64,000 nucleotides of DNA from Pseudomonas sp. KU43P (GTDB lineage: Bacteria > Pseudomonadota > Gammaproteobacteria > Pseudomonadales > Pseudomonadaceae). The DNA lies in NCBI RefSeq assembly GCF_033095865.1, contig NZ_AP019365.1, forward strand, positions 1,709,501 through 1,773,500, in the 5' to 3' direction. Shown here one piece after another: positions 17,235 through 24,422 of the stretch. Position numbers and translations under genes: made by a program. The notes under the pieces are model-generated. The model was given only the letters and a program-made list of their open reading frames with translations. It ran no database searches and was not told the DNA's origin. The first letter of the stretch is position 1. Each line of letters opens with the position of its first letter.

Positions 17235-18530
17235 ATGCCTGTCGCACCCAACCCTTTGTTGCAAGCCAGCACCCTGAGCAAGCCGTCGAGCGCCGCTTCC
17301 TCTCGGGTGGACAAGCCGCTGCAGGCGGCCGGCGGGCAGGGCAGCGGCTTCGACCAGGTCATGGCCAACCAGGGGCGCGACAAGCCTTCGCTGCGTGATG
17401 ACAAGGTCAAGCCTAAGGACAAGCCTGATACCGACCAGGGCGGCAAGCAGGCGGCAACCGACAAGCCGGCTGTTGCCGATGACGGCAACAAATTGCCAGC
17501 AGACGATCAGGCGCAGGCCAGCACTGACGCCACCGCCAATGCTGACGCCAGCTCGTTGGATGCCAGTCTGGTGGCTGGCCAGGTCACCGATGCGCAGCCG
17601 GGCGCGCAACTGTTGCAGGCACAAGCCCAGGCCGTGGCGCCGGTGTTGCAGGCAGCTGCCCAGCAGCCATTGGTGCCGGCGTTGCCCGAAGAAGATGCCG
17701 GCGAACCTTTCGACCCTGAGGCCGATGCGCTGGCCAACATGCCAACCCTGCGCCTGGCCCTCGAGCAGAGTGCCCAGGCAAAAGGCACGACATCGGCTCA
17801 TGCGGCCAGCACCGCGCAGCAGCCGCAAGCCGAGGATGGCCCGGTTGCCGTCAATCCATTGGCGAACCTCATCGACAAGGTCGAGGCCGAGGCGGGGCAG
17901 TCGGAGTCGGGTGACAAGGCATTCGGGGCCTTGCTCGAAGACGGCCTGAAAGACACCAAGAGTGCCAGCAGCGATACGCGCATCGACGATTTCGCCAACC
18001 GTCTCGCCAGCCTGACCCAGGCGGCCACGGCCAAGACCGCCAATGCCGTACCGGTCAGCCCCAGCCCCTTGCAACAGCCGCTGGCGATGAACCAGAACGC
18101 CTGGGCTGAAGGCTTGGTCAACCGGGTCATGTACCTGTCGAGCCAAAACCTCAAGTCGGCGGATATTCAGTTGGAACCGGCCGAGCTGGGGCGTTTGGAC
18201 ATTCGCGTCAACCTGGCGGCGGACCAGTCGACCCAGGTCACCTTCATCAGCGGCCATGCGGGCGTGCGTGATGCGCTGGATAGCCAGGTGCACCGCTTGC
18301 GCGAGCTGTTTGCACAGCAGGGGTTGGCGCAGCCGGACGTCAATGTCGCCGACCAGTCGCGCGGGCAGCAACAGCAGCAAGCGCAGCAGGATGGTTCGCA
18401 GTTGTCTGGCGTAGCGGCGCGGCGGGCGCAGGAAGGGGGTGGCGTGGGGCAGGGTGAAGTTGCCGATGCTGGTCGGGTGGTCGAGCAGCAGGTGGTTGTT
18501 GGTGATAGTGCGGTAGATTTTTACGCTTGA
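17235..18530 (+). CDS. fliK: Flagellar hook-length control protein FliK
   Basis: A 431-residue secreted ruler and substrate-specificity switch. The N-terminal two thirds are Gln/Ala/Asp-rich, low in structure and typical of the ruler. The C-terminal domain holds the Flg_hook signature (LKSADIQLEPAELGRLDIRV, about residues 310-330), and the tail is Gln-rich. ATG 17235 has GGAGA 8 bases upstream and lies beyond the sigma-54 promoter; a GTG at 17187 overlaps that promoter and is rejected. A second FliK-like gene sits at 44571-46109. Confidence 0.92.
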   Translation: MPVAPNPLLQASTLSKPSSAASSRVDKPLQAAGGQGSGFDQVMANQGRDKPSLRDDKVKPKDKPDTDQGGKQAATDKPAVADDGNKLPADDQAQASTDATANADASSLDASLVAGQVTDAQPGAQLLQAQAQAVAPVLQAAAQQPLVPALPEEDAGEPFDPEADALANMPTLRLALEQSAQAKGTTSAHAASTAQQPQAEDGPVAVNPLANLIDKVEAEAGQSESGDKAFGALLEDGLKDTKSASSDTRIDDFANRLASLTQAATAKTANAVPVSPSPLQQPLAMNQNAWAEGLVNRVMYLSSQNLKSADIQLEPAELGRLDIRVNLAADQSTQVTFISGHAGVRDALDSQVHRLRELFAQQGLAQPDVNVADQSRGQQQQQAQQDGSQLSGVAARRAQEGGGVGQGEVADAGRVVEQQVVVGDSAVDFYA

Positions 18531-18546
18531 GGTTTTTGTAGTGGGT

Positions 18547-18712
18547 GAGATCGAGCGCCGCCCGCGCGGCGCATCGCGGATGAATCCGCTCCTACATTTC
18601 TTGTAACGTGCCACAGTCTGCCAGGCCATGGTTGCCCGCCTTTGGCGCCCGCCAAAAAATCCTGTAGGAGCGGATTCATCCGCGATGCGCAGCGCCGGCG
18701 GCGCTCGATCTC
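18547..18712. repeat. Long inverted repeat (50-base arms) between fliK and fliL
   Basis: The left arm 18547-18596 and right arm 18663-18712 are near-perfect reverse complements (GAGATCGAGCGCCG... and ...CGGCGCTCGATCTC at the outer ends), with a spacer of about 66 bases. The outer sequence is the same as that of the hairpin at 24278-24323. It fills most of the 289-base gap and would isolate the fliK unit from the sigma-54 promoter of fliL. No gene is visible in the gap. Confidence 0.85.
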
Positions 18713-18753
18713 GACCTCACCACATCACCCTCATCAAACCTCCTCTCAAAACC

Positions 18754-18769
18754 TGGCATAACACTTGCT
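18754..18769 (+). promoter_or_regulatory. Sigma-54 promoter of the fliL operon
   Basis: TGGCAT...TTGCT with GG (18755-18756) and GC (18767-18768) 10 bases apart, 51 bases before fliL. It likely drives fliLMNOPQR-flhB. Confidence 0.85.
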
Positions 18770-18819
18770 CAAGCCACGTCATCCTCCTTTGAAACCCCGC
18801 TGGACGACGGATTATTGGC

Positions 18820-19317
18820 ATGGCGAAGAGCGACGCAGTGAAAGACCCCGCCGCTAAAGGCAAACTCAAGCTGATCCTGCTGCTGGTGCTGGCCCTGCTG
18901 CTGGCAGTCGGCCTGTCGGTGGGCGCCACCTGGTTCATCATGCACAAGAGCGAGCCAGCCCCGGCCGCCGACCCGGCGGCGGCCAACGTCAAGCCGGCGG
19001 CGATCTACGAGCCCCTGGCCCCCGCCTTCGTGGTCAACTTCAACCAGAACGGCCGCCAGCGCTACATGCAGGTGAGCATCACGATGCAAGGGCGCAGCCA
19101 GGCCGACCTGGATGCCCTCAAGGTGCACATGCCGGTCATCCGCAACAACCTGGTGATGATGTTCTCCGGGCAAGGCTTCGACACCCTCGCCAGTAGCTCG
19201 GTAGGGCAGGAGATGCTGCGTCAGAAAGCCACCGCGGTGGTGCAGGAAGTCGCTCAGAAAGAAGTCGGCAAGCCGGTGGTCGACCAGTTGCTGTTCACCA
19301 ATTTCGTATTGCAGTAG
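18820..19317 (+). CDS. fliL: Flagellar basal body-associated protein FliL
   Basis: A 165-residue bitopic membrane protein. A short charged cytoplasmic start is followed by one membrane helix (LILLLVLALLLAVGLSVGATWF, about residues 12-33), an Ala/Pro linker and the periplasmic FliL domain ending in QLLFTNFVLQ. It sits around the stator and supports motor torque. It is the first gene after the sigma-54 promoter; fliM follows 9 bases later. Confidence 0.96.
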   Translation: MAKSDAVKDPAAKGKLKLILLLVLALLLAVGLSVGATWFIMHKSEPAPAADPAAANVKPAAIYEPLAPAFVVNFNQNGRQRYMQVSITMQGRSQADLDALKVHMPVIRNNLVMMFSGQGFDTLASSSVGQEMLRQKATAVVQEVAQKEVGKPVVDQLLFTNFVLQ

Positions 19318-19326
19318 GAGTCCGCC

Positions 19327-20295
19327 ATGGCCGTACAGGACCTGCTGTCCCAGGATGAGATCGATGCGCTGTTGCATGGCGTCGACGATGGGCTGGTACA
19401 GACCGAAAGCGTTGCCGAGCCCGGCAGCATCAAGAGCTACGACCTGACCAGCCAGGACCGTATCGTGCGGGGTCGCATGCCGACCCTGGAAATGATCAAC
19501 GAGCGGTTCGCCCGCTACACCCGCATCAGCATGTTCAACCTGCTGCGCCGTTCCGCCGACGTGGCCGTGGGCGGCGTGCAGGTGATGAAGTTCGGCGAGT
19601 ACGTGCATTCGCTGTACGTGCCTACCAGCCTCAACCTGGTGAAGATCAAGCCGCTGCGCGGCACCTCGCTGTTCATCCTCGACGCCAAGCTGGTGTTCAA
19701 GCTGGTGGACAACTTCTTCGGCGGTGACGGCCGTCACGCCAAGATCGAAGGCCGTGAATTCACCCCGACAGAGCTGCGTGTGGTGCGCATGGTGCTCGAC
19801 CAGTGCTTCGTCGACCTCAAGGAGGCCTGGCAGGCGATCATGCCGGTCAACTTCGAGTACATGAACTCCGAGGTCAACCCGGCCATGGCCAACATCGTCG
19901 GGCCAAGTGAGGCGGTGGTCGTGTCCACCTTCCACATCGAGCTGGACGGCGGTGGCGGCGACCTGCACGTGACCATGCCGTACTCGATGATCGAGCCGGT
20001 GCGGGAAATGCTCGACGCAGGCTTCCAGTCCGACCTGGACGACCAGGACGAGCGCTGGGTCAAGGCCCTGCGCGAGGACGTGCTGGATGTTTCCGTGCCG
20101 CTGACCGCCACGGTCGCCCGGCGCCAGCTCAAACTGCGCGACATCCTGCACATGCAGGCCGGCGACGTGATCCCGGTGGAGCTGCCCGAGCACCTGGTGC
20201 TGCGCGCCAACGGCGTGCCGTCGTTCAAGGCGCGCCTGGGCTCGCACAAGGGCAACCTGGCCCTGCAGATCATCGACCCGATCGAACGCCGCTGA
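19327..20295 (+). CDS. fliM: Flagellar motor switch protein FliM
   Basis: A 322-residue C-ring protein. The N-terminal CheY-P binding peptide LLSQDEIDALLHGV is intact, the middle domain has the GGXG-type turn (ELDGGGGDLHVTMPYSMIEP), and the C-terminal SpoA domain ends in LALQIIDPIERR. A typical γ-proteobacterial FliM, in the order fliL-fliM-fliN. Confidence 0.98.
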   Translation: MAVQDLLSQDEIDALLHGVDDGLVQTESVAEPGSIKSYDLTSQDRIVRGRMPTLEMINERFARYTRISMFNLLRRSADVAVGGVQVMKFGEYVHSLYVPTSLNLVKIKPLRGTSLFILDAKLVFKLVDNFFGGDGRHAKIEGREFTPTELRVVRMVLDQCFVDLKEAWQAIMPVNFEYMNSEVNPAMANIVGPSEAVVVSTFHIELDGGGGDLHVTMPYSMIEPVREMLDAGFQSDLDDQDERWVKALREDVLDVSVPLTATVARRQLKLRDILHMQAGDVIPVELPEHLVLRANGVPSFKARLGSHKGNLALQIIDPIERR

Positions 20296-20342
20296 CGGTG
20301 TGCCGGTCGCTCACTACGAATTGAATGCCTGTCGAGGACATC

Positions 20343-20807
20343 ATGGCTAACGAAAACGAGATCACCTCCCCCGAGGACCAGGCCCTGGCCGACGAATGGG
20401 CTGCCGCCCTGGAAGAAACCGGTGACGCCGGCCAGGCTGACATCGACGCGCTGCTCGGTGGCGACGCTGGCAGTGCCGGCGCGGGCCGCCTGCCGATGGA
20501 AGAGTTCGCCAGCTCGCCACGGCCGAAGGAAAACGTCAGCCTCGAAGGCCCGAACCTGGACGTGATCCTGGATATTCCGGTGAACATCTCCATGGAGGTC
20601 GGCAGCACCGAGATCAACATCCGCAACCTGTTGCAGCTCAACCAAGGCTCGGTGATCGAGCTCGATCGCCTGGCGGGCGAGCCGCTCGACGTGCTGGTCA
20701 ACGGCACCCTGATCGCCCATGGCGAAGTGGTCGTGGTCAACGAGAAGTTCGGCATCCGCCTGACCGACGTGATCAGCCCCAGCGAACGCATCAAGAAGCT
20801 GCGCTGA
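20343..20807 (+). CDS. fliN: Flagellar motor switch protein FliN
   Basis: A 154-residue C-ring protein with an acidic N-terminal extension that repeats a FliM-like ADIDALLGG motif, and a C-terminal SpoA domain (LDVILDIPVNISMEVG ... IRNLLQLNQGSVIELDRLAGEPLDV). The start at 20343 is preceded by GAGGAC; an in-frame ATG at 20325 would add six residues without a better ribosome site. fliO begins immediately after its stop. Confidence 0.97.
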   Translation: MANENEITSPEDQALADEWAAALEETGDAGQADIDALLGGDAGSAGAGRLPMEEFASSPRPKENVSLEGPNLDVILDIPVNISMEVGSTEINIRNLLQLNQGSVIELDRLAGEPLDVLVNGTLIAHGEVVVVNEKFGIRLTDVISPSERIKKLR

Positions 20808-21260
20808 GTGAAAGGCACGGTGCGGGCCATGACGGCCCTGATCGCCTTGCTGGCCAGCGAAGTGGCAATTGCCGCAGCCGTCACCACGCCGGCCGCACCA
20901 CCCGCCGCCGCGCCCGGCAGCATGGGCGGGCAACTGGCACAGATGGTATTCGGCCTGCTGCTGGTGGTCGGCCTGATCTTCTTCCTCGCCTGGGTGCTGC
21001 GCCGCATGCAGGGCGCTGCCCCCAAGGGCGGCCAGGTGATCGAGATCGTCGGCAGCCGCGCCATCGGCCCGCGTGATCGGCTGCTGCTGGTGCAGGTGGG
21101 CAAGGAACAGATCCTCATCGGCCATACCCCAGGCAGCATCGAAGCCTTGCATGTGCTGGCGGAGCCGGTGGAGGTGCCAGCCAGTGCCCGCCAGGCGACG
21201 CCGGAATTCGCCCAGCGGCTGATGGAGCTGATGGGCAAGGATCAGAAGGACAAGAAGTGA
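20808..21260 (+). CDS. fliO: Flagellar biosynthesis protein FliO
   Basis: A 150-residue membrane protein that assists FliP pore assembly. There is a cleavable-looking or first membrane segment at the N-terminus ([18 protein letters not shown]), and the true FliO helix lies at about residues 46-64 ([19 protein letters not shown]), followed by a cytoplasmic domain with [25 protein letters not shown] sequence. The GTG at 20808 abuts the fliN stop; ATG at 20829 is an alternative start. Its own stop overlaps the fliP start. Confidence 0.92.
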   Translation: MKGTVRAMTALIALLASEVAIAAAVTTPAAPPAAAPGSMGGQLAQMVFGLLLVVGLIFFLAWVLRRMQGAAPKGGQVIEIVGSRAIGPRDRLLLVQVGKEQILIGHTPGSIEALHVLAEPVEVPASARQATPEFAQRLMELMGKDQKDKK

Positions 21261-22027
21261 TGAGTCGCGCCCTGCGCATCCTGTTGAGCACCTTGCTGCC
21301 AATCGCGCTGTTGCTGGTCGCGCCGCTGGCCCTTGCCGCCGACCCGCTGTCGATCCCGGCCATCACCCTGTCCAATGGCCCGGACGGCCAGCAGGAATAT
21401 TCGGTCAGCCTGCAGATCCTGCTGATCATGACGGCGCTGAGCTTCATTCCGGCGTTCGTCATCCTGATGACCAGCTTCACCCGCATCATCATCGTGTTCT
21501 CGATCCTGCGTCAGGCCCTGGGCCTGCAGCAGACGCCGTCGAACCAGGTGCTGACCGGCATGGCGCTGTTCCTGACCATGTTCATCATGGCGCCGGTGTT
21601 CGACCGGGTGAACCAGGACGCTCTGCAGCCGTACCTGAAGGAGCAGATGACCGCCCAGCAGGCCATCGACAAGGCCCAGGGGCCGCTCAAGGACTTCATG
21701 CTGGCGCAAACCCGGCAGAGCGACCTGGACCTGTTCATGCGCCTGTCCAAGCGCACCGACATCGCCGGCCCCGACCAGGTGCCGCTGACGATCCTGGTGC
21801 CGGCGTTCGTCACCTCGGAGCTGAAGACCGCATTCCAGATCGGCTTCATGATTTTCATCCCGTTCCTGATCATCGACATGGTGGTTGCCAGCGTGCTGAT
21901 GGCGATGGGCATGATGATGCTGTCGCCGCTGATCATCTCGCTGCCGTTCAAGATCATGCTATTCGTGCTGGTTGATGGCTGGGCGCTGATCATGGGCACC
22001 CTGGCCGGCAGTTTCGGCGGCGTCTGA
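21260..22027 (+). CDS. fliP: Flagellar export gate protein FliP
   Basis: A 255-residue pore subunit. A signal peptide is visible ([19 protein letters not shown]), then the conserved [29 protein letters not shown] and the C-terminal membrane helices ([15 protein letters not shown]). The start ATG overlaps the fliO stop as TGATG; a GTG three bases earlier is less likely. Confidence 0.97.
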   Translation: MSRALRILLSTLLPIALLLVAPLALAADPLSIPAITLSNGPDGQQEYSVSLQILLIMTALSFIPAFVILMTSFTRIIIVFSILRQALGLQQTPSNQVLTGMALFLTMFIMAPVFDRVNQDALQPYLKEQMTAQQAIDKAQGPLKDFMLAQTRQSDLDLFMRLSKRTDIAGPDQVPLTILVPAFVTSELKTAFQIGFMIFIPFLIIDMVVASVLMAMGMMMLSPLIISLPFKIMLFVLVDGWALIMGTLAGSFGGV

Positions 22028-22048
22028 CGCCGTCAAGGAGAGCCCCGC

Positions 22049-22318
22049 ATGACCCCTGAAGTTGCCGTCGACCTGTTCCGCGATGCCCTCTGGCTGACCA
22101 CGCTGATGGTCGCCATCCTGGTAGTGCCGAGCCTGCTGGTGGGCCTGATCGTGGCGATGTTCCAGGCCGCCACGCAGATCAACGAACAGACCCTGAGCTT
22201 CCTGCCGCGCCTGCTGGTGATGCTGGTGACGCTGATCGTCGCCGGGCCCTGGTTGGTGCAGAAATTCATGGAGTACATCACCGGCCTGTACACCAGCATC
22301 CCGCAGCTGATCGGTTGA
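22049..22318 (+). CDS. fliQ: Flagellar export gate protein FliQ
   Basis: An 89-residue protein with two membrane helices, MTPEVAVDLFRDALWL followed by ILVVPSLLVGLIVAMFQAATQINEQTLSFLPR. Full length and typical. AAGGAGA ribosome site about 7 bases upstream. It lies 21 bases after fliP and 7 before fliR. Confidence 0.97.
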   Translation: MTPEVAVDLFRDALWLTTLMVAILVVPSLLVGLIVAMFQAATQINEQTLSFLPRLLVMLVTLIVAGPWLVQKFMEYITGLYTSIPQLIG

Positions 22319-22325
22319 AGCCGCC

Positions 22326-23102
22326 ATGCTGGAGCTGACCGACGCGCAGATCGGCACCTGGGTCGCCACCTTCATGCTGCCGCTGTTTCGGGTGACGGCA
22401 CTGCTGATGACCATGCCGATTTTCGGCACCCGCATGTTGCCGGCGCGCATCCGCCTGTACGTGGCGGTGGCCATCACCGTGGTGATCGTGCCGGCGCTGC
22501 CACCGTTGCCCGAATTCGACCCGCTGAGCCTGCGCGGTTTGCTGCTGTGCGGTGAGCAGGTGATCGTGGGTGCGTTGTTCGGCTTCTCCCTTCAGTTACT
22601 GTTCCAGGCTTTCGTGATCGCCGGGCAGATCGTCGCGGTGCAGATGGGCATGGCCTTCGCTTCCATGGTCGACCCGGCCAACGGCGTCAACGTGGCGGTG
22701 GTCAGCCAGTTCATGACCATGCTGGTGAGCGTGCTGTTCCTGCTGATGAACGGCCACCTGGTGGCCTTCGAGATACTGACCGAGAGCTTCACCACCCTGC
22801 CGGTGGGCAATGCGTTGGTGGTCGGCCAGTTCTGGGAGATGGCCGGGCGGCTGAGTTGGGTGTTCGGTGCGGGGTTGCTGCTGATCCTGCCGGCGATCGC
22901 CTCGCTGCTGGTGGTGAACATCGCCTTCGGCGTGATGACCCGCGCCGCGCCGCAGTTGAACATCTTTTCCATCGGTTTCCCGCTGACCCTGGTGCTGGGC
23001 ATCGGCATCTTCTGGGTGGGCCTGGCCGATATTCTTTCCCACTACCAGGCATTGGCCAGCGAAGCGCTGCAGTGGCTGCGTGAACTGGCAAGGGCGCGCT
23101 GA
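22326..23102 (+). CDS. fliR: Flagellar export gate protein FliR
   Basis: A 258-residue membrane protein, the unique subunit closing the FliP5-Q4-R1 gate. It has six to seven hydrophobic segments and the conserved MGMAFASMVDPANGVNV stretch. It ends 2 bases before flhB, so the two are translationally coupled. Confidence 0.96.
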   Translation: MLELTDAQIGTWVATFMLPLFRVTALLMTMPIFGTRMLPARIRLYVAVAITVVIVPALPPLPEFDPLSLRGLLLCGEQVIVGALFGFSLQLLFQAFVIAGQIVAVQMGMAFASMVDPANGVNVAVVSQFMTMLVSVLFLLMNGHLVAFEILTESFTTLPVGNALVVGQFWEMAGRLSWVFGAGLLLILPAIASLLVVNIAFGVMTRAAPQLNIFSIGFPLTLVLGIGIFWVGLADILSHYQALASEALQWLRELARAR

Positions 23103-23104
23103 GC

Positions 23105-24247
23105 ATGGCTGAGAGCGAGAGCGGTCAAGACAAGACAGAAGACCCCACCGACAAGCGCAGGCGCGACGCGCGCGAAAAAGGTGAGATCGCCCGCTCCAAG
23201 GAGCTGAACACGGTGGCGGTGACCCTGGCCGGCGCCGGGGCCTTGCTGGCCTTTGGCGGCAACCTGGCCGAGACCTTGATGACGCTGATGCGCCTGAATT
23301 TCTCGCTGCCACGCGAGGTGCTGGTCGACGAGCGCTCCATGGGCCTGTTTCTGCTGACGTCCGGCAAGATGGCCATCTGGGCGGTGCAGCCGATCCTGGT
23401 GCTGCTGTTCGTGATCGCCTTCGTCTCGCCCATCGCGCTGGGTGGTTTCATCTTTTCCGGGAGCCTGCTGCAGCCCAAGTTCAGTCGCATGAACCCGCTT
23501 TCGGGGATCAAGCGCATGTTCTCGCTGAACTCGCTGACCGAGCTGCTCAAGGCGCTGGCCAAATTCTTCATGATCCTGATCGTGGCGCTGGTGGTGCTCA
23601 GCAATGATCGCCAGGCGTTGCTGGCCATCGCCAATGAGCCGCTGGAGCAGGCGATCATCCACAGCGTTCAGGTGGTGGGCTGGAGTGCGCTGTGGATGGC
23701 GGCTGGCTTGCTGATCATCGCCGCGGCGGATGTGCCGTTCCAGCTCTACCAGACATTCCAGAAGCTGAAGATGACCAAGCAGGAGGTCAAGGACGAGTAC
23801 AAGGACAGCGAGGGCAAGCCCGAGGTCAAGCAGCGCATCCGCCAGCTGCAGCGTGAGGTGTCGCAGCGGCGCATGATGGCTGCGGTGCCGGAGGCTGATG
23901 TGATCATCACCAACCCGACGCACTATGCCGTGGCCTTGAAGTACGACCCGGAGAAGGGTGGGGCGGCGCCCCTGTTGCTGGCCAAGGGTACCGATTTCAT
24001 TGCCTTGAAGATTCGCGAGATCGGCGTGGAGCACAAGGTGCAGATTCTCGAGTCGCCGGCCTTGGCGCGGGCGATCTACTACTCCACCGAAGTGGAGCAG
24101 GAGATCCCGGCGGGGTTGTACCTGGCGGTGGCGCAGGTGCTGGCCTATGTGTTCCAGATTCGTCAGTACCGGGCTGGCAAGGGCAAGCGGCCTGAGCCGT
24201 TGAAGGAAGACCTGCCGATTCCGCCGGACCTGCGCCGAGACGGTTGA
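23105..24247 (+). CDS. flhB: Flagellar export switch protein FlhB
   Basis: A 380-residue protein that wraps the export gate and switches from hook to filament export. The N-terminal DPTDKRRRDAREKGEIARSKE motif is diagnostic, four membrane helices follow, and the autocleavage site N270-P-T-H273 is intact in TNPTHYAVALKYD. It ends the fliL operon; a perfect hairpin follows. A short paralogue of the part after the cleavage site lies at 44230-44574. Confidence 0.98.
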   Translation: MAESESGQDKTEDPTDKRRRDAREKGEIARSKELNTVAVTLAGAGALLAFGGNLAETLMTLMRLNFSLPREVLVDERSMGLFLLTSGKMAIWAVQPILVLLFVIAFVSPIALGGFIFSGSLLQPKFSRMNPLSGIKRMFSLNSLTELLKALAKFFMILIVALVVLSNDRQALLAIANEPLEQAIIHSVQVVGWSALWMAAGLLIIAAADVPFQLYQTFQKLKMTKQEVKDEYKDSEGKPEVKQRIRQLQREVSQRRMMAAVPEADVIITNPTHYAVALKYDPEKGGAAPLLLAKGTDFIALKIREIGVEHKVQILESPALARAIYYSTEVEQEIPAGLYLAVAQVLAYVFQIRQYRAGKGKRPEPLKEDLPIPPDLRRDG

Positions 24248-24277
24248 GGGCTGGGGGTTTGGCGGTAGGGGTGTGTT

Positions 24278-24323
24278 GGTTTTGAGATCGAGCGCCGCCC
24301 GCGCGGCGCTCGATCTCAAAACC
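24278..24323. repeat. Perfect 20-bp hairpin between flhB and flhA
   Basis: The arms 24278-24297 and 24304-24323 are exact reverse complements around a 6-base loop (CCCGCG). The arm ends in GAGATCGAGCGCCG, shared with the repeat at 18547-18712. It lies 30 bases past flhB and 28 bases before the sigma-54 promoter of flhA, so it probably terminates or attenuates the upstream operon, though no T-run follows. Confidence 0.85.
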
Positions 24324-24351
24324 ACCCTACATTCCAAGCCATGCCCAAAGT

Positions 24352-24367
24352 TGGAAGGCTTCTTGCA
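24352..24367 (+). promoter_or_regulatory. Sigma-54 promoter of the flhA operon
   Basis: TGGAAGGCTTCTTGCA with GG (24353-24354) and GC (24365-24366) exactly 10 bases apart, 56 bases upstream of flhA. The -24 half departs from TGGCAC at one key base, so it is a somewhat weaker match than those of fliE or fliL. Confidence 0.7.
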
Positions 24368-24422
24368 AAGCCACGCCCAAGCGCCCCTTGGGCGTCAAAG
24401 TTTTGCATGAAGAGGACTCGCG

